Source: Clavulina sp. PMI_390
Taxonomy: Eukaryota > Basidiomycota > Agaricomycetes > Cantharellales > Hydnaceae
Assembly: GCA_015039315.1 (NCBI GenBank)
Contig: WIDE01000002.1
Coordinates: 186,001-250,000 of the forward strand
Reading direction: 5' to 3'
Length of the DNA stretch: 64,000 nucleotides
Each line of letters begins with the position of its first letter. The first letter of the stretch is position 1. Of the stretch, positions 22,981-35,249 are shown piece after piece. The notes beneath the pieces were generated by a model. It saw nothing but the letters and a program-made list of their open reading frames with translations. It did not search any database and was not told the origin of the DNA. The position numbers and the translations under genes were made by a program.

Positions 22981-24360
22981 ATGGCAATCATTGATTCCAC
23001 CCCCCTGACGATGCCCAAATGCTGGGGGCATCGTGGTGCCAGTGTACGTCCAAGCGCGCTCGAGCACCCAAAGTCGATTGTTGCTAAGGTTCTGACACCC
23101 CCCTCGACTCTCTTCGAATAGGCTGACTATCCGGAGAACACTCTCGCATCCTTTGAGTCTGCTGCCCGTGCTGTGAGTACGATGGGTTTGCTTACGTTCG
23201 AGCTCTTGGCTTATCACCTCCACCTTTGTTCAGGGTGTTCACGGCATCGAAAGCGGTAAGGCTTATCGGCCATCGATCCCATCAACTAAACTGACCAGTT
23301 CATACTCCGCGTAGACGTTCATATCACTTCTGATGACTACATCCTGATGTTTCACGACCCAGAGCTTGGCCGGACCACCATCGGGGGCTCAGGTACATAT
23401 AAGTTAATTGCTCACCAGTGGTCCAGAGCTGACGGCCGGTTCCTCCTCCTCTAGGCTCAATTAACACCCAGCCCTACAAGGGTAATATTGAGAATCTCGT
23501 GACGAGCAAGAAGCCCGAGCAGAAAATCCCCACCTTCAGGGAAACCATCGCTTGGCTGAACAAGCCGGAAAACCAGCATCTGGAGTTTAACGTATGTGTT
23601 CATAAAGCTATTTTTAGGGGAAAGGGAAAAAAAAAAAGAAGGCCTAACCAACTGTCATCCCACTTTCTCGTGGTCTTGCAGATTGATGTCAAACCCAACA
23701 ACGATCCCACACGGCTCTTCACATTAATGCACGAGGTGCTTTCTTCTCAGCCCGACTGGGAGACCACCCTTGCGCCTCGCATCATTCTTGGGCTTTGGCA
23801 CCCCAAGTTCATTGCTCCTGCACTCACTATTCTCCCTCAAGTGCAGCGGTGCTTCATTGGGATTGACATCTACCTTGCGCAACGTCCCGCATTCTGGGAC
23901 TCCATGCACGCATACAGTATCGCGTTCCCCATGCTCGCTAGCTCGGAGGGCCAGAAGTTCAGGGAGAGGTGCAGGAAGGAGGGCAAGAAAGTGTACACAT
24001 GGACCTGCAACTCGCAAGAGCAGTGGGCTATGGCGGCGAAATGGGAGCTTGACGTCGTCATGACGGACACGCCAATTCCTTACATGCTAGAGCGCGCAAA
24101 AGTCTTCCGTGCGTATCCTCGTCACTGCAATTATTGTTTTGTCGATCTGGCCTAACCCAATCTAATAATCGCTCCCTCCTGTCCACATGAATTTTACTGA
24201 CCCAGAGCTCAAGAAGCCGATTGTACCGCGCGACCCGTGGTTCATGTGGAAGTCGCTCTGGTACTACCCATTCGTAGGCTGGCTCGCCCGTCAACTCGTC
24301 TGGCGACGCCTGGAGCGCTTCGGAGGACCTATCGCGCCATATCTAGGCATTAAGATCTGA
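22981..24360 (+). CDS. glycerophosphodiester phosphodiesterase, Pgc1-like
   Basis: TIM-barrel GDPD enzyme; the yeast relative Pgc1 degrades phosphatidylglycerol. MPKCWGHRGAS carries the family HRG motif. Spliced exons give ADYPENTLASFESAARA, then GVHGIESDVHITSDD with the catalytic Glu/Asp, then MFHDPELGRTT with the catalytic His. Later come FRETIAWLNKP, IDVKPNNDP, IGIDIYLAQ, KKVYTWTCNSQEQW and DVVMTDTP, the usual late barrel strands. The C-terminal exon contains WFMWKSLWYYPFVGWLARQL, a hydrophobic aromatic stretch that could be a membrane or lipid-body anchor as in Pgc1, and ends APYLGIKI with TGA at 24358. I chose the ATG at 22981 (MAIIDSTPLT before MPKC); the in-frame ATG at 23011 is an alternative. 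Confidence 0.9.
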
Positions 24361-25019
24361 TACCCACACATTGACTCATTAGCTCCCCGGACTACTTGAT
24401 TCATGCTCTTCTCCTCTTTCTATACGTTTCTATTCTCTGTGTCTGTCTTTGCGGCGGATGTATTGCCTGCGTATCATATGCCAGCCACGAATATGTTGCT
24501 CAGAATAGAATATAGACACTCGTGTTTGTGGCATGGGTTTTCCTCAATAACGCCGTAGTGGATAACGTTGAATTTGATGATCATGCATCTTCCATGGTTT
24601 TGAAGCACCAGATCGTACCGGAGGCGAGAAGTTGACCTGACTCGTGTATTGTAGTACAAATATGCCCAGATATTCTATGATCAAGAAAAACTCCACATTC
24701 CTGCGCAATGTAGTGCTCAAGAATTAGGAACATGATGGGAAGCCCCGAAGCGGAGAGAGATGATCAAGAAAGTAAGATTCCACAGCATGCGTGGCTGCGG
24801 GTCACTAACTTAAGGGAATTATTAGATTGAAAAAGCACAAGGACATGACGTTTATCCCCACAGAGGGGCGCGTGAGGTGGGGCAGGAGAGAATAACAAAG
24901 AAAATTGGAAAGGGTATGGCATCATCTTCAAGAAGATGGGGACGGTTAGAATCCGTTATTGGTGCACATGAAGGGTTTTTCTACGACGAGAAAATATCAG
25001 CAATGACAGAACAAGGATT
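24361..25019. other. convergent intergenic region, no gene seen
   Basis: Lies between the stop codons of the phosphodiesterase (+) and the permease (-). It is AT-richer than the genes, contains only short open frames, and is presumably two 3' untranslated regions. Confidence 0.6.
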
Positions 25020-27738
25020 TCAGGAAGCGAACGCACTGATAGCTCCAGTAGCATAGGAGTCCTTGATGCTCTGCGCAGACGCATATGTCCCGGCCCCAAG
25101 GAAGGTGAATCCAATGATAAGAACCACAACATTGAAAAGGGACTCGACCGTGCGCCCGAGGCCTTTGAACCAGTGTCCACGGTGGATCTCGAAGTAGGCG
25201 AAGCCCCAGAAGATCTACAGAGAGGTAGGAGGGTATTCGTCAGTAAGATGCGTACGAGGCAATCCCAGATATAGAGACGGGGGAAGAGACAGCACTCACA
25301 AAGCCATACCACGAGTCGAACAGCGAGGAGACTTCACGAAAAAAAACGCGATCGAGTTCTCATTAGTGAGATTGACATTCTTATCACAATCGCGGTTTCA
25401 CTCACTAAGCGAGAGCAGGTCATTGAAAAAAGGCACTGCTTGTCCGATAATATATGCGATGATCCACAATACTGCGGTGATAGCGGTCCATGTAGCCCAG
25501 CCCTTGACTGTGTGCTTCCTCCTGTGGACGGACGAGTAATCAAACATCTGGAAGAAGATGACGCGAGCGGTGATGAGGGAGTAGATGAACCCGATGACTA
25601 TAGGGAATTATTATGTAGGAAGAAATCAAGACGTCAATTGTTAAACACACATGCAGGGAAAGATGATGGAAAAGACGCAACTGATGATAGTCGGGAGCAC
25701 CATGGCAGCGACGGTCTTGGAGTACTTGGGAATCAACGCCCCATACGCTGGGCTGGTAACGTATTCCTCGCCCACTTGAGAGTAGATGACCGCTCCTCCG
25801 AGGGTGAATAGCACCAACTCAGCAGCCATAGAGACGTAGAGGGCCTTGGGGAAATCTTTTGGCTCGCGCATGTCGGCGATGAACCTGCAAGTAGACAATG
25901 AAGGGGTTGGATGTTGAGCGAGTGCCTCAGGGACGAGCACCATTTGGTAATGAAGGAGAAGCTTACGAGGGGATCATCTACCTCGCCAATCGATGAATTG
26001 CAAGACCAAGAAAGCGGGATACATTGAATCAGTGAATGAGTCATTGGCGGAGAACTGCGAGTCACAGTAATTCATGGGCCAAGAAAGACTCACAATTTGA
26101 CCAACGTAAGTATACGTGATATTCAACAGAGCGCTAAGACCCTGCACAAAGGTCGTTCCGGGAGGAGCCCATGCACGGTAGGTAATGGGACCGCCCGTGT
26201 AGTTAGCTGGGTGAGGCTGGACGCCCGAGACTGATTGGCCAGTCAGCAACAATTGAAATGCCAAGTTAGTTTATCGATATTCATTACAGGATAGTCTAAA
26301 TGGGATAGCCACTCACAGATCATGGCGAGCAGAAGGGCGACGAACATGGTGCTTGATGCAATAATCCCAAAGAAGCTCATTTTGTTGAGATCGCGGAATA
26401 GAGATCCTGCGAACATGGCCAAGGTGATCACGACAGCGAACACCTAGTCCATCGAACGTGCAATGGCGAGTGAAATGAGGGCGATGATGCACGCAAGGGA
26501 AAAAGAAAATAAAGGCCGGGAAATGAGTGGATTGCGCAAAAAGGGAAGTTTCCGATAATAATAATAATCGACGTGAGAGGGACGTACCTGGGTGCAAGCA
26601 GCGCCCGCGGAGATCGTATTCAGTGCGACAGATCCAGCAACTGAGTGCAAACTGTTTCGGTCATTCCCAGTGTTTCACCATATTAACCAGTAATTTGAGG
26701 ATTGAGCGTGCAGGCAGAGGGCACAACGAGCATAGGAAGATAAGAAATTAGGAAGGAGAGCGAGATTAGTTCTACCACGTTCGTGCGGCGCTTGATCATC
26801 CCGCGGCTTCGCGCCTTACTCTTCCTTTTCCTCACATTGGCTGGTCTTATGGTGGGCATGGTTATCATGTATCATGTAGATAGACATGTACCCGCATATG
26901 AACCAGGCAGCGGAGAGAAAGGAGATAAGGGATAAGGGGAAGGAACGTACCCCATGATGAAAAGGTTGTTGAGCACAAGCCCAATAAACGACGCCCACCA
27001 GGCTATCCTGCCCCATTTACCACCGTGTGCCAAGCTGTTGGTCCATTTCCAGGTTCAGATCCAATCCAACGGGGGGAGGGTGGAGGGTGGAGGGAGAGCG
27101 AGGTTGTCAAAATAGATTGAGATAAGTCAGTCTCGCCGATTGCGGGGAATCCCAAAGATAGGAATGAATAAGAATGCATATGACGATCATTGTCGCGTGA
27201 GAGTAAGACAAGCGTCGGGTGTATCCAGAATCAAGATAAGTAAAGAAGGATTTGTACTGACTTGTAGGCAACGTCGCAGATATCGCGGGTGGCAGGGTAG
27301 AGCATGCAATATTGCCAGAGGACACTGGGCGGAAAGATAATGCCATTAGAACAGAGTGGATCATTGCGACCGATGTAAACCACTTACTGGGAGGTGTAGA
27401 GCGTGACGAGACCGATGAGAAGAGTGGCCAATACTCCGCCAGCCATGCCAAGGGTAGCAAACGTGGATGGGAACGACAGAATAGCGAGCACGACGTATTC
27501 TAGAAGCAGGAGCCATGCAGTCTGGACGTGATAAGGTGATCGTTGGACGCGTCAGTTGTGAACATCGTCGGAGTATATGAGGTTCTGGGACAATGCTGCT
27601 TACCTGCTGCCAAGAGAGGGACTTTTCCTTGATATCCTGGGTGGACTCCAACTCCGCCTCGTCGTACACGCCTTGCCTGCCGACGTCGACATTTTTCGTA
27701 TCGGCCTTGCTCTCCAAGTCTTGAGAGCTGGTGGACAT
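25020..27738 (-). CDS. neutral amino acid permease, Mtr/AAAP family
   Basis: Proton-coupled transporter of neutral amino acids at the plasma membrane. The soluble N-terminus is MSTSSQDLESKADTKNVDVG followed by an acidic stretch. Membrane segments follow exon by exon: TAWLLLLEYVVLAILSFPS, FATLGMAGGVLATLLIG, then the family-typical YCMLYPATRDICDVAYK, LHSVAGSVALNTISAGAACT, VFAVVITLAMFAGSLFRDLN, LSALLNITYTYVGQI, then FIADMREPKDFPKALYVSMA, YSQVGEEYVTSPAYGAL and VLPTIISCVF. The protein ends IKDSYATGAISAFAS with TGA at 25020-25022. About eleven helices are seen, the usual number. It is interrupted by about a dozen short introns. It resembles Neurospora mtr; substrate range is inferred from family only. 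Confidence 0.9.
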
Positions 27739-28631
27739 GGTGGCTGGGCGTATGATCTAGAAGTTAGTAGCCGTGAGGGCGCGATGAGGTTTCGCACAAG
27801 GCTGCGTCGGTACTGGAGGGGGACCGAATGGAAGATCCGCACGCCGTCAGAGGCGTGAATGGACGGAGGAAGGGAGGGGGAAGGTCGAGAGAAGCCAAGA
27901 GGCATTTGTGTGGGGCCATATATAAAGATATTATTATTGCATTTGGGCTGAGGTCGGGTCGTCTCCGTAGGAGTATTTACTCGAGCTCGTATAGACTGTA
28001 TATACGTGCCGCTATTCGACAGCAGGATGGTGCGATTCGATCACACCGAGAAATGCCGGCTAGCTCGTTGCGGAGCTCGATGTGGGTCACCCGAGAATAA
28101 TGTCAAGGATTTACCCACCGCCGACGATGTGATGCCATCGAGTTCTGGGATGGCGTCAGCAGCCTTCCATTCTGCGGCAATCTATGAACAAGTGTCAAGG
28201 ACCCCAATATGAGGAGAGCAGGGTATGCTCTGTAGGACGATGTCTAGACTGGTTGGTGCCTTGATTCGATGCCATGCGAGTCTGTGGTTTGTTGACGATG
28301 TCGATCCTACCAGGTTTCGTCACTGTGACGGATGAGCTAAAGTGTGCGTGTCTCAGCTGGGAAAAATGCAAGCGACGATAGCCGGCGGCTAGTACAAATG
28401 AAAAAGGGTTCATGTCTAATTGCACTTCATGGACAGACTGCATAGTCAAGTCCTCTGCAGGGTGTCCCCAAACTTGGGATACAAGAGACAAGACAGCCAC
28501 TCGGCAACAACAGCGAATTTCCCGAATTTGCACATATTGACACCAAAGCCAACATTGGTCGGAGCCGCCGTGCGACCCCACGCCTCCCCATCCCATAACA
28601 CCAAAGCGCATCACAAACATATTCTAGCACG
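27739..28631. promoter_or_regulatory. divergent intergenic region between the permease and the RING protein
   Basis: Nearly 900 bases separating two divergent start codons. It must hold both promoters. The minus open frames at 28195-28837 run into the RING gene and have no family features. No specific regulatory site could be named. Confidence 0.5.
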
Positions 28632-31577
28632 ATGGCAGCGCTGGCCGACTTGCCTCGTGTGATCTTCAACCGAGTCCTGGAGCAGATGCAGTCATACAAA
28701 ATCTCCTCATTTCTCCACGACATGACTATGGCTCCGAATGGCACCATCAACAACGCTTCCACGACCAACCCTCTGCAGGCTGCGGGTTCTCTAGCCGGTG
28801 AACGCAAATCAAAAGGCTTCCTTGATTCCTCAAGCATTTATACATCTGGCTATGCTCTTGGTCTGGCTCTCATGGTTAGCTGCCAGCGCTGCTTACATGA
28901 TCGCACCACCCTGCTGATAACCCATGCATCTGTCAAAAGGTCATCCTCATCAATCGAATACAGCACATCGTCGTGCCACCCAGAACTGCGCATCGGAATG
29001 CGCACCGCTTCGATCACGAACCAGAAGTGCACGACTACGAGCTTGGTCCTGCAGGTTTCTCCGTCACTCACACTATCGAAGTCATCAACTCTCTGAGGCG
29101 GAGACTTCTTCCTATCAATGTCAAGCGCACCCGCACACGCCTCTTCATCACACTTCCCGCGCTACTTCACTCTATTCGAACACTCCTTCTCCTATTCGTC
29201 TCAATGCTTCATATCAATGATGTCCAGCCGCCATCGTGGGTTCTGCCTTCGCTGTACAAACACTTGGTATCATGGAGTATGGGCATGGACATGTACACTA
29301 TATGCTGGACAGCATTCTTGAGCGCTTGCTTCCTCAGCGTAACTGGCGCCTTTTTGGCCGGACTTGAGGGCCGGTGCGTGGCATCAGCGACACAACGGTG
29401 ATGCAATACTAACAAATGACCGATGCCGTATGTCGTATTCAGCCCGGGGTCAGCTCCAAGCTTTAATCTTGTAAGCAGCGACCTGTGCCTTCTCACTTCG
29501 CGATGCGCTTGCTCAATGGGTGTCTTGACATCTACCTCAATCCAATAATTAGCTGGGCTATGCCGCTGTCCTTCACAGTTTTGGCTCTCCGAAATTCTAT
29601 GATGCCTCCCTGAAGAATTCAAGAGGTATTCTACGCCCCAACGCTCACATATTCTTTGTGATATTCCAACCTCTGTTCCTCGTACGTTCTATGCCTTGAG
29701 TAGTTGGAGTAATGCTAATTCGTTACAACTACCATTAGGCCACAATCCTCCATGGCATCAACATTAACCGAAGATGGGGCCCACACAAGCTTGTTCCTAC
29801 AACGATCTGCAGCCTTGCCATCCTGGTTAGTACTGCACACCAATGCCAACCCATACCTATATATGAAGAGAGGTGGAAACTAACCCCGCTCAACCATCAG
29901 GCCCACTTCTGGTACTCCTTGCTGACCGATCCTCGCTGGCACCCCTACCCAACTTTCCTCACAAATATCATTGAATCTCTGATTATCGGTGTCATCATCA
30001 CCACATACTCGCTTGACTTTCTCACTCGCCTCCTCCTTTCTCCTTCCACCCCTAGCGATGCAGCTGCCGGCGCATCTCTCACCTTTCCGCTGGCCCCTTC
30101 TTCTTGGTCTAATGCCATCCACTCAGAGTCGATGGACCTCGTATCCACAAAAGACGAATTCCAAGTCGCCCTCGTGAAATTGTGCATTGCATCTCTAGAC
30201 GCCACAAACTTCGTGGGTCTTGCGAATGAGGTAGCTGTCGTCGAAGGTGATGGTCGAGGTGGGGGCCGGTTGGGCGCGATGATGAACTGGCTGAGAGGGG
30301 AGGATGATGTACGCGGTAGGAGAAGGAGCGAGGCGACGGTTCATCTGGGAAGATATGAAGAGGTCGTTATTCGTGCACCCCCTCCTGATACGCGATTACA
30401 GCATCTCAGAGGAGGAACACAGCAAGTGAGGCGAAGACTTCGCGCCGGAACGCCTGCTGCTTTGTCCAGGCATACGGGCTCAACTAGCTCAGGCGGGACG
30501 GGTCTTGCTCGCGAGATTAAGCATGTATCCGCCTCGACGCAGGGTGGGCGTGGGGGAGTAAAACTCCCTGGCGTAGGCGGGTTCTGGATTGACTCGCTCA
30601 TGTCGGGTGGCCACGAGGTGCGTAGGCTCGTGTGGCGACTGCTGGCGTTTGTGAGGGGCTTTGGAATTTGGATCAGAAGCTTTATTACTTGGCCTTGGGG
30701 GGCATGGAGAAGAGCAGATCAAGACGGCGTAGCTAGCGATGAAGGGATCAGACGCGGCAGCAGAGCGAGAGAAGGCACGCCGCTGAGGCAGGTGAACGTC
30801 CGATTGTGGGAGCAGCTGGCCGAACGAGGTATGTACGAGGCTATTTTTTTTCCTGAACCCCTGTGCACTGGGTGTTCTTGTGTGCCTTCTGATTCTGATG
30901 ATGCAAACTAATTCTCGTCTTGTCCCCACCATTCACTCAGAACCTACACAATTCTCTCGCGCAATCTTCCCTGAAGACGACGAAGATGATCCAGACTTCC
31001 AGCAGGCGTCAGACTTCGACCCTATGTCTGACACGTCTTCCTCCGCCTCCATGGAGGACGAAGAGGACCGTGCGGCCTTTATGGGCCCAGGTTCAGTAGA
31101 GGAAGAAGATAGCGACTTTGATGATGGGGCGCTTCTTTACTCTGACATCGCCCCGTCCGAAGCCCAAATCCTTCTCGCCCATCTCCAGGCCCGCACGCAA
31201 CAACACCTCACCCGCATTCAGTACGATCCCCCTCACCCATCATTATCTTCTTCTTCTTCTCGCCTCTCTTCCGCTCTATCGAATCAGGTCGAGGCCGCGT
31301 TGGCAGCACGCGCCGAACCTGCACGCCAGCTATGTGTCATATGCCTGACGGAGCCAAGGGTGATCATCTGCTGGCCCTGTCGCTGCTTGAGTTTATGTGA
31401 TGACTGCAGGGGCAGCTTGGCCGCACGAAGTGCAGCAAGCAAGCATAGCTGCCCTTGCTGTCGACAAAAGTGAGCAGCCGCGAGATTCTCCTATCGTACC
31501 CTATTGACTAATATTCAATCTACTCCCTTATCGTTGCTCACAGTGTGGAAGGATATTCGAGGATATTTATTCCTTGA
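28632..31577 (+). CDS. multi-pass membrane RING-finger protein, Asi-like E3 ligase candidate
   Basis: The start MAALADLPRVIFNRVLEQMQ leads to several hydrophobic segments: YALGLALMVILINRIQHIVV, LFITLPALLHSIRTLLLLF, WSMGMDMYTICWTAFLSACF, ATILHGINI, VPTTICSLAIL and LIIGVIITTYSLDFLTRLLL. A long Arg/Gly-rich cytosolic or nucleoplasmic region and an acidic stretch (EDDEDDPDFQ) follow. The C-terminus is a RING: CVICLTEPRVIICWPCRC, LSLCDDCRGSLA and SCPCCRQN. The last exon adds NVEGYSRIFIP and TGA at 31575. Membrane helices plus a C-terminal RING and a short conserved-looking tail resemble yeast Asi1/Asi3 of the inner nuclear membrane. That assignment is an inference; ligase activity is likely from the RING alone. 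Confidence 0.78.
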
Positions 31578-32259
31578 GCGATTACCTTGTGTTATGGATT
31601 CTACCACATTGGATCATGCACTGTACAACATTCAACGTCTTTGTAGCTGTCTACTCCGTTTTTGGCGACACAATAGATCACTTATTTTTTGGGTTTCAAC
31701 CTCCGTGTTTATCTTGGAGCTTTCCGTCTTGTGTCAGCTTGAGTCCGGAGTTGGTCTTCAGTCAAAACCTCCAGCCAGTAGCATGGACACCAACAACCTC
31801 ATCCGATTATCCACCACTAACATTAGCCTTTTGTCAAGCCAGTGTTCAGTGCTCGGATGCATCGCCAGATAACCTCAGACTCGCTCGGCTCCAGCTCCTA
31901 CGAACTATAGCAGCTTATGACTTACACACCATTCATGTGCGATAGTGATAGGGATTGAGTAGTAGGGCAAGGTGTATGACTAGGTCGTAGTTGGAGTTGA
32001 TGCAGCATTACTCGCTACTGGTTCACCTCAGTAGATAGAATATAAGCTGAATGTACTAATGTTTTATTTACTCTTCAAAATACTGAATATTTGGGTTGGC
32101 AATGGTTTTACGGGTCTAGACTGAGACTGTGATTGTTTGTCCTGATTGTCCTCGAGAGAGTGTGATCATCCGCGACCCTTTGCCCAGCCTTCCAGTATCT
32201 TCCACCCAGCCTCCATCTTGAACTACTAGAGCAATCCGAATTTGGTATAAACTAGCGCA
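31578..32259. other. intergenic region, no gene seen
   Basis: Tandem gap between the RING gene and tubulin cofactor E. Open frames at 31504-31945 overlap the RING terminal exon and continue without motifs. They are more likely 3' untranslated sequence. The AT-rich part near 32030-32090 may be the end of that transcript. Confidence 0.5.
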
Positions 32260-35007
32260 ATGACTGCCCTCCCATCGCCTGGCACAAGGATTCTATATCA
32301 GAAACAGCATCTCGGCACGGTGCGATTCGCCGGACCAGTGGATGGCACCTCCGGCGAATGGCTCGGGGTAGAGTGGGACGAAGCGGAGAGTCGCGGCAAA
32401 CATGACGGTGTTAAGGATGGAAAGCGGTATTTCGACTGCGTGTGAGTGAGTGAGTCAGGGCCTTCATTTTCCTTTCTTGGGCTCGCTGGCTCTGAGTTGT
32501 GATATAGTTGGCTGACTATCAATCCCGATTCTACTTGATCTTACTCATCGTACACGATATGTAACGGCCGAGAATAGGGTGCCGCACTCAGCATCTTTTG
32601 TGAGATATTCGCCCAACACGATCAGCCTTGGAACGAACTTTCTTTCTGCGCTATTCGCGAAGTATGTTGATGATGAATTCTTCAATTCTTCGTCACCATC
32701 CGACGCTACCACTACTGGGGACTCTCTGCCAAAATTGTCCTCAAAAAATGGGATTGAGAGTGTCATGCTCGGTTCGAGTAATGGCCTTATCGAAGTGGAG
32801 GCCCCAAATCTAGATCGGGTGCGAAAGAAGGTAGCGGATATCCAGAAGCTGAAAGAGATCAGCTTAGATGAAGAAGGCGTTGCCGGCTGCGAGTCGGATG
32901 AAGATGAGGGCTGGAGGTCGTTGCAGAGTGAGTTGCACCCTTTATCTTCTCCGCCGAGATTGAGATCAGTCTACCCTGACAATGTATGATTTCCATTGAT
33001 GGACATCTGCACTCAGATGTGCGAGGACTGAACCTCTCAAAGAATCTTTTGAGCAGCTGGGATGTTATTCGGCACATTGTAATACACATGCCTCTCATAT
33101 CTGAGCTCGACTTGAGGTGTGTGGCTGCTTTTTTGGCAATACCCTTGGGCAAATCACTCAATAGGAGGATACGCTAGCCGAAATCGGTTCCATAGTGCCC
33201 TGCCCGCACCATCTCTGTCCGATCATCTCATATCGACGTCGATCCGCCAACTAAGGCTCAACAATACCCTTGTGAGCTGGTCACAAGTGAGTATTTTGCG
33301 ATCATCACCTATCGATTTCATCTGCACCGCACCACCCCTTGACGCCTTTGTTACGTGTGGGCGGGGACCTGCGTTTCCGGCTGTTCCATCCCCTAAGCAG
33401 TCCGACTTCTGTTTGATCGTGCCTGAACCGCCTCCTTCTATCGTTCTTTATCTGCGCAGCTCTCTGCCCTGAGTGAGGGGTTTCCAAATCTTGAAGGACT
33501 TCAATTCAGCTTCAACAGGCTTAGTGATGCATCGATGGAGCCCGAGGGATCGACTCCTGAATCGCTGCCCTTCTTCGGCCGACTACAGTCGCTCTTTCTT
33601 GATGGGAATAGATTAACAAAGTGGACTAGTGTCGTACATGGGATCTCGCGCATGCCAAGGTGAGGGAGACACTGATATGGACTTCGAGCTTATTCTCAGT
33701 GGAAATCTATGCAGCCTACGACACCTGCATCTCGCTTCCAACCAGATTGACTCGATACCGCGACCAACACCTGGGACAAGTCGCCTTGCCCTTGAGCGTA
33801 TTCAATTGACTTCAAATGCCTTGCATGCTTGGTCTGACCTGGATGCTCTGAGCGAATGGTGTCCGCATCTCGAAGTGTTCTCAGTTGCAGCTAATCCCAT
33901 TATTGCTGCGGACGAAGTGCACGCCAGGCCACTGGTCATCGGGCGCATGGGCACACTCACGATCTTGGATGGCAGTAACGTACGCCTCTGTTTCCCACCT
34001 TATCATGCAAAGCTCCCACCTTGCTTGCGTGATGTTGTTGAGTTGAAATGAACTGAGATGAGATGATGTGCGCCCGTGTGGGGGTGGTATGGTGTTTGAT
34101 CCCACACTCTGGGGTTTTGTCACACCCCCAACGGCTTGCCCTTTGCATTCGTGTGTGATAGATTTCCCACCATGAGCGGCAAGATTCAGAGCTATTCTAC
34201 TTGTCTACGATCGCCAAGTCCGTAACCCCAACGACGACGGAGGATGAGAGGATACGAGCCCACCCCCGGTGGGTCACTCTATGCGAAAGTAAGTTTTTGT
34301 GTACGTGTGAAAGGTTTGAGGGGACTAAAGCTGTCAACGCATTGTTTTTTTATGATTGACAACTCGCCACCTGTCGGCTGCTTCGGTAATTACATCGACC
34401 GATGTCTATTTAGAGCACGGAAGACCAGACGAGCCTCGATCGGCCGCGGATCCAAAGAAGCAGACCACCAAGCTCATAGGTGCGTGGGCATTTTCGTCCT
34501 TTGCTCTCTCAAATCCCCAGATGCCCGAGTGCTCATCATGTGGTTATGGTGGTGGTCCTCTGCTTCGATCGTGACCCTTCATCTGGATGTTTGTCATTTT
34601 GCCGACCCTTGTTTCCCTTTCCGCTCTTTTGGACCCGCGCACACACACGCACATGACGTGTCATGTCATGGCCGACAGGGCTCACTATCTTAGCGATCGA
34701 GGCACCGATCTCGGTGTCCGCCCTTGCATCGGCACCGGCTCATGACGAGAGTGCGGCAGTGACGATACGACTACTGCCGACGATGACGGTGCGGGTGCTG
34801 AGACTGAAGATCGCCAAGACGCTTAAACTGAAAAACGACTTTCGACTGTGGATATTGTTGCGGCGTGGTGGTCGTGGGGGCGGTGACGATGGATCGGAAG
34901 GAGGGGGTGAGGCAAGCTTTTTGTGCCGCGAGCTGGGTGACGAACACGCGCACAGCGCGCTTGACTATCTTGGGCTCGAAGAGGGTTGCTGCGTCGCTGT
35001 GCTGTAA
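32260..35007 (+). CDS. tubulin-specific chaperone E (CAP-Gly, leucine-rich repeats, ubiquitin-like domain)
   Basis: Cofactor E captures alpha-tubulin and drives heterodimer formation. The first exon is a CAP-Gly domain (RILYQKQHLGTVRFAGPV, GEWLGVEWDE, GKHDGVKDGKRYFDCV). After a helical linker (VRKKVADIQKLKEISLDEEG) come leucine-rich repeats: DVRGLNLSKNLLSSWDVI, TSIRQLRLNNTLVSWS, GFPNLEGLQFSFNRLSDA, LQSLFLDGNRLTKWTSV, LRHLHLASNQIDSIP and LEVFSVAANP. A cap segment with DSELFYLSTIAKS and AHPRWVTLCE precedes the C-terminal ubiquitin-like domain (MTVRVLRLKIAKTLKLKND, LDYLGLEEGCCVAVL). TAA is at 35005. This order is that of yeast Pac2 and human TBCE. Exons are numerous and small in the middle, so internal boundaries are approximate. 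Confidence 0.9.
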
Positions 35008-35129
35008 ACGGTGGGTGAGGGTGGTGCTTGGCCGATTGTGTGTACGTAGAATAGGAGGTTCTGATCCATCCCTGTTTGGATGATGAAATTGTATCACGGC
35101 TCGGGGGCGCTTGCCGGTCCTCATTCAAG

Positions 35130-35229
35130 TCTCTCTCTCCCTCCGCTCCTCCTCCTCCCTCTCAACTTTGTCCCCCCCCCGCCCCCCTCTCCGAAACACT
35201 TTCCCTCCCCTTCCTCCCTCCCTCCTTCG
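35130..35229. promoter_or_regulatory. C/T-rich tract directly upstream of white collar 2
   Basis: An almost purely pyrimidine stretch (runs such as ctctctctccctccgctcc and a long C run) ends about 20 bases before the ATG at 35250. Such CT-rich blocks are common near transcription starts of fungal genes. Its function here is inferred from position only. Confidence 0.5.
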
Positions 35230-35249
35230 TACTCAACTACGAAACAAGG

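Noticed and set aside
27061..27105. G-rich repeated ggagggtgga tract, considered as a possible telomere-like or quadruplex repeat
   Set aside because: Only a few imperfect units within an intron of the permease gene, with no wider structure.
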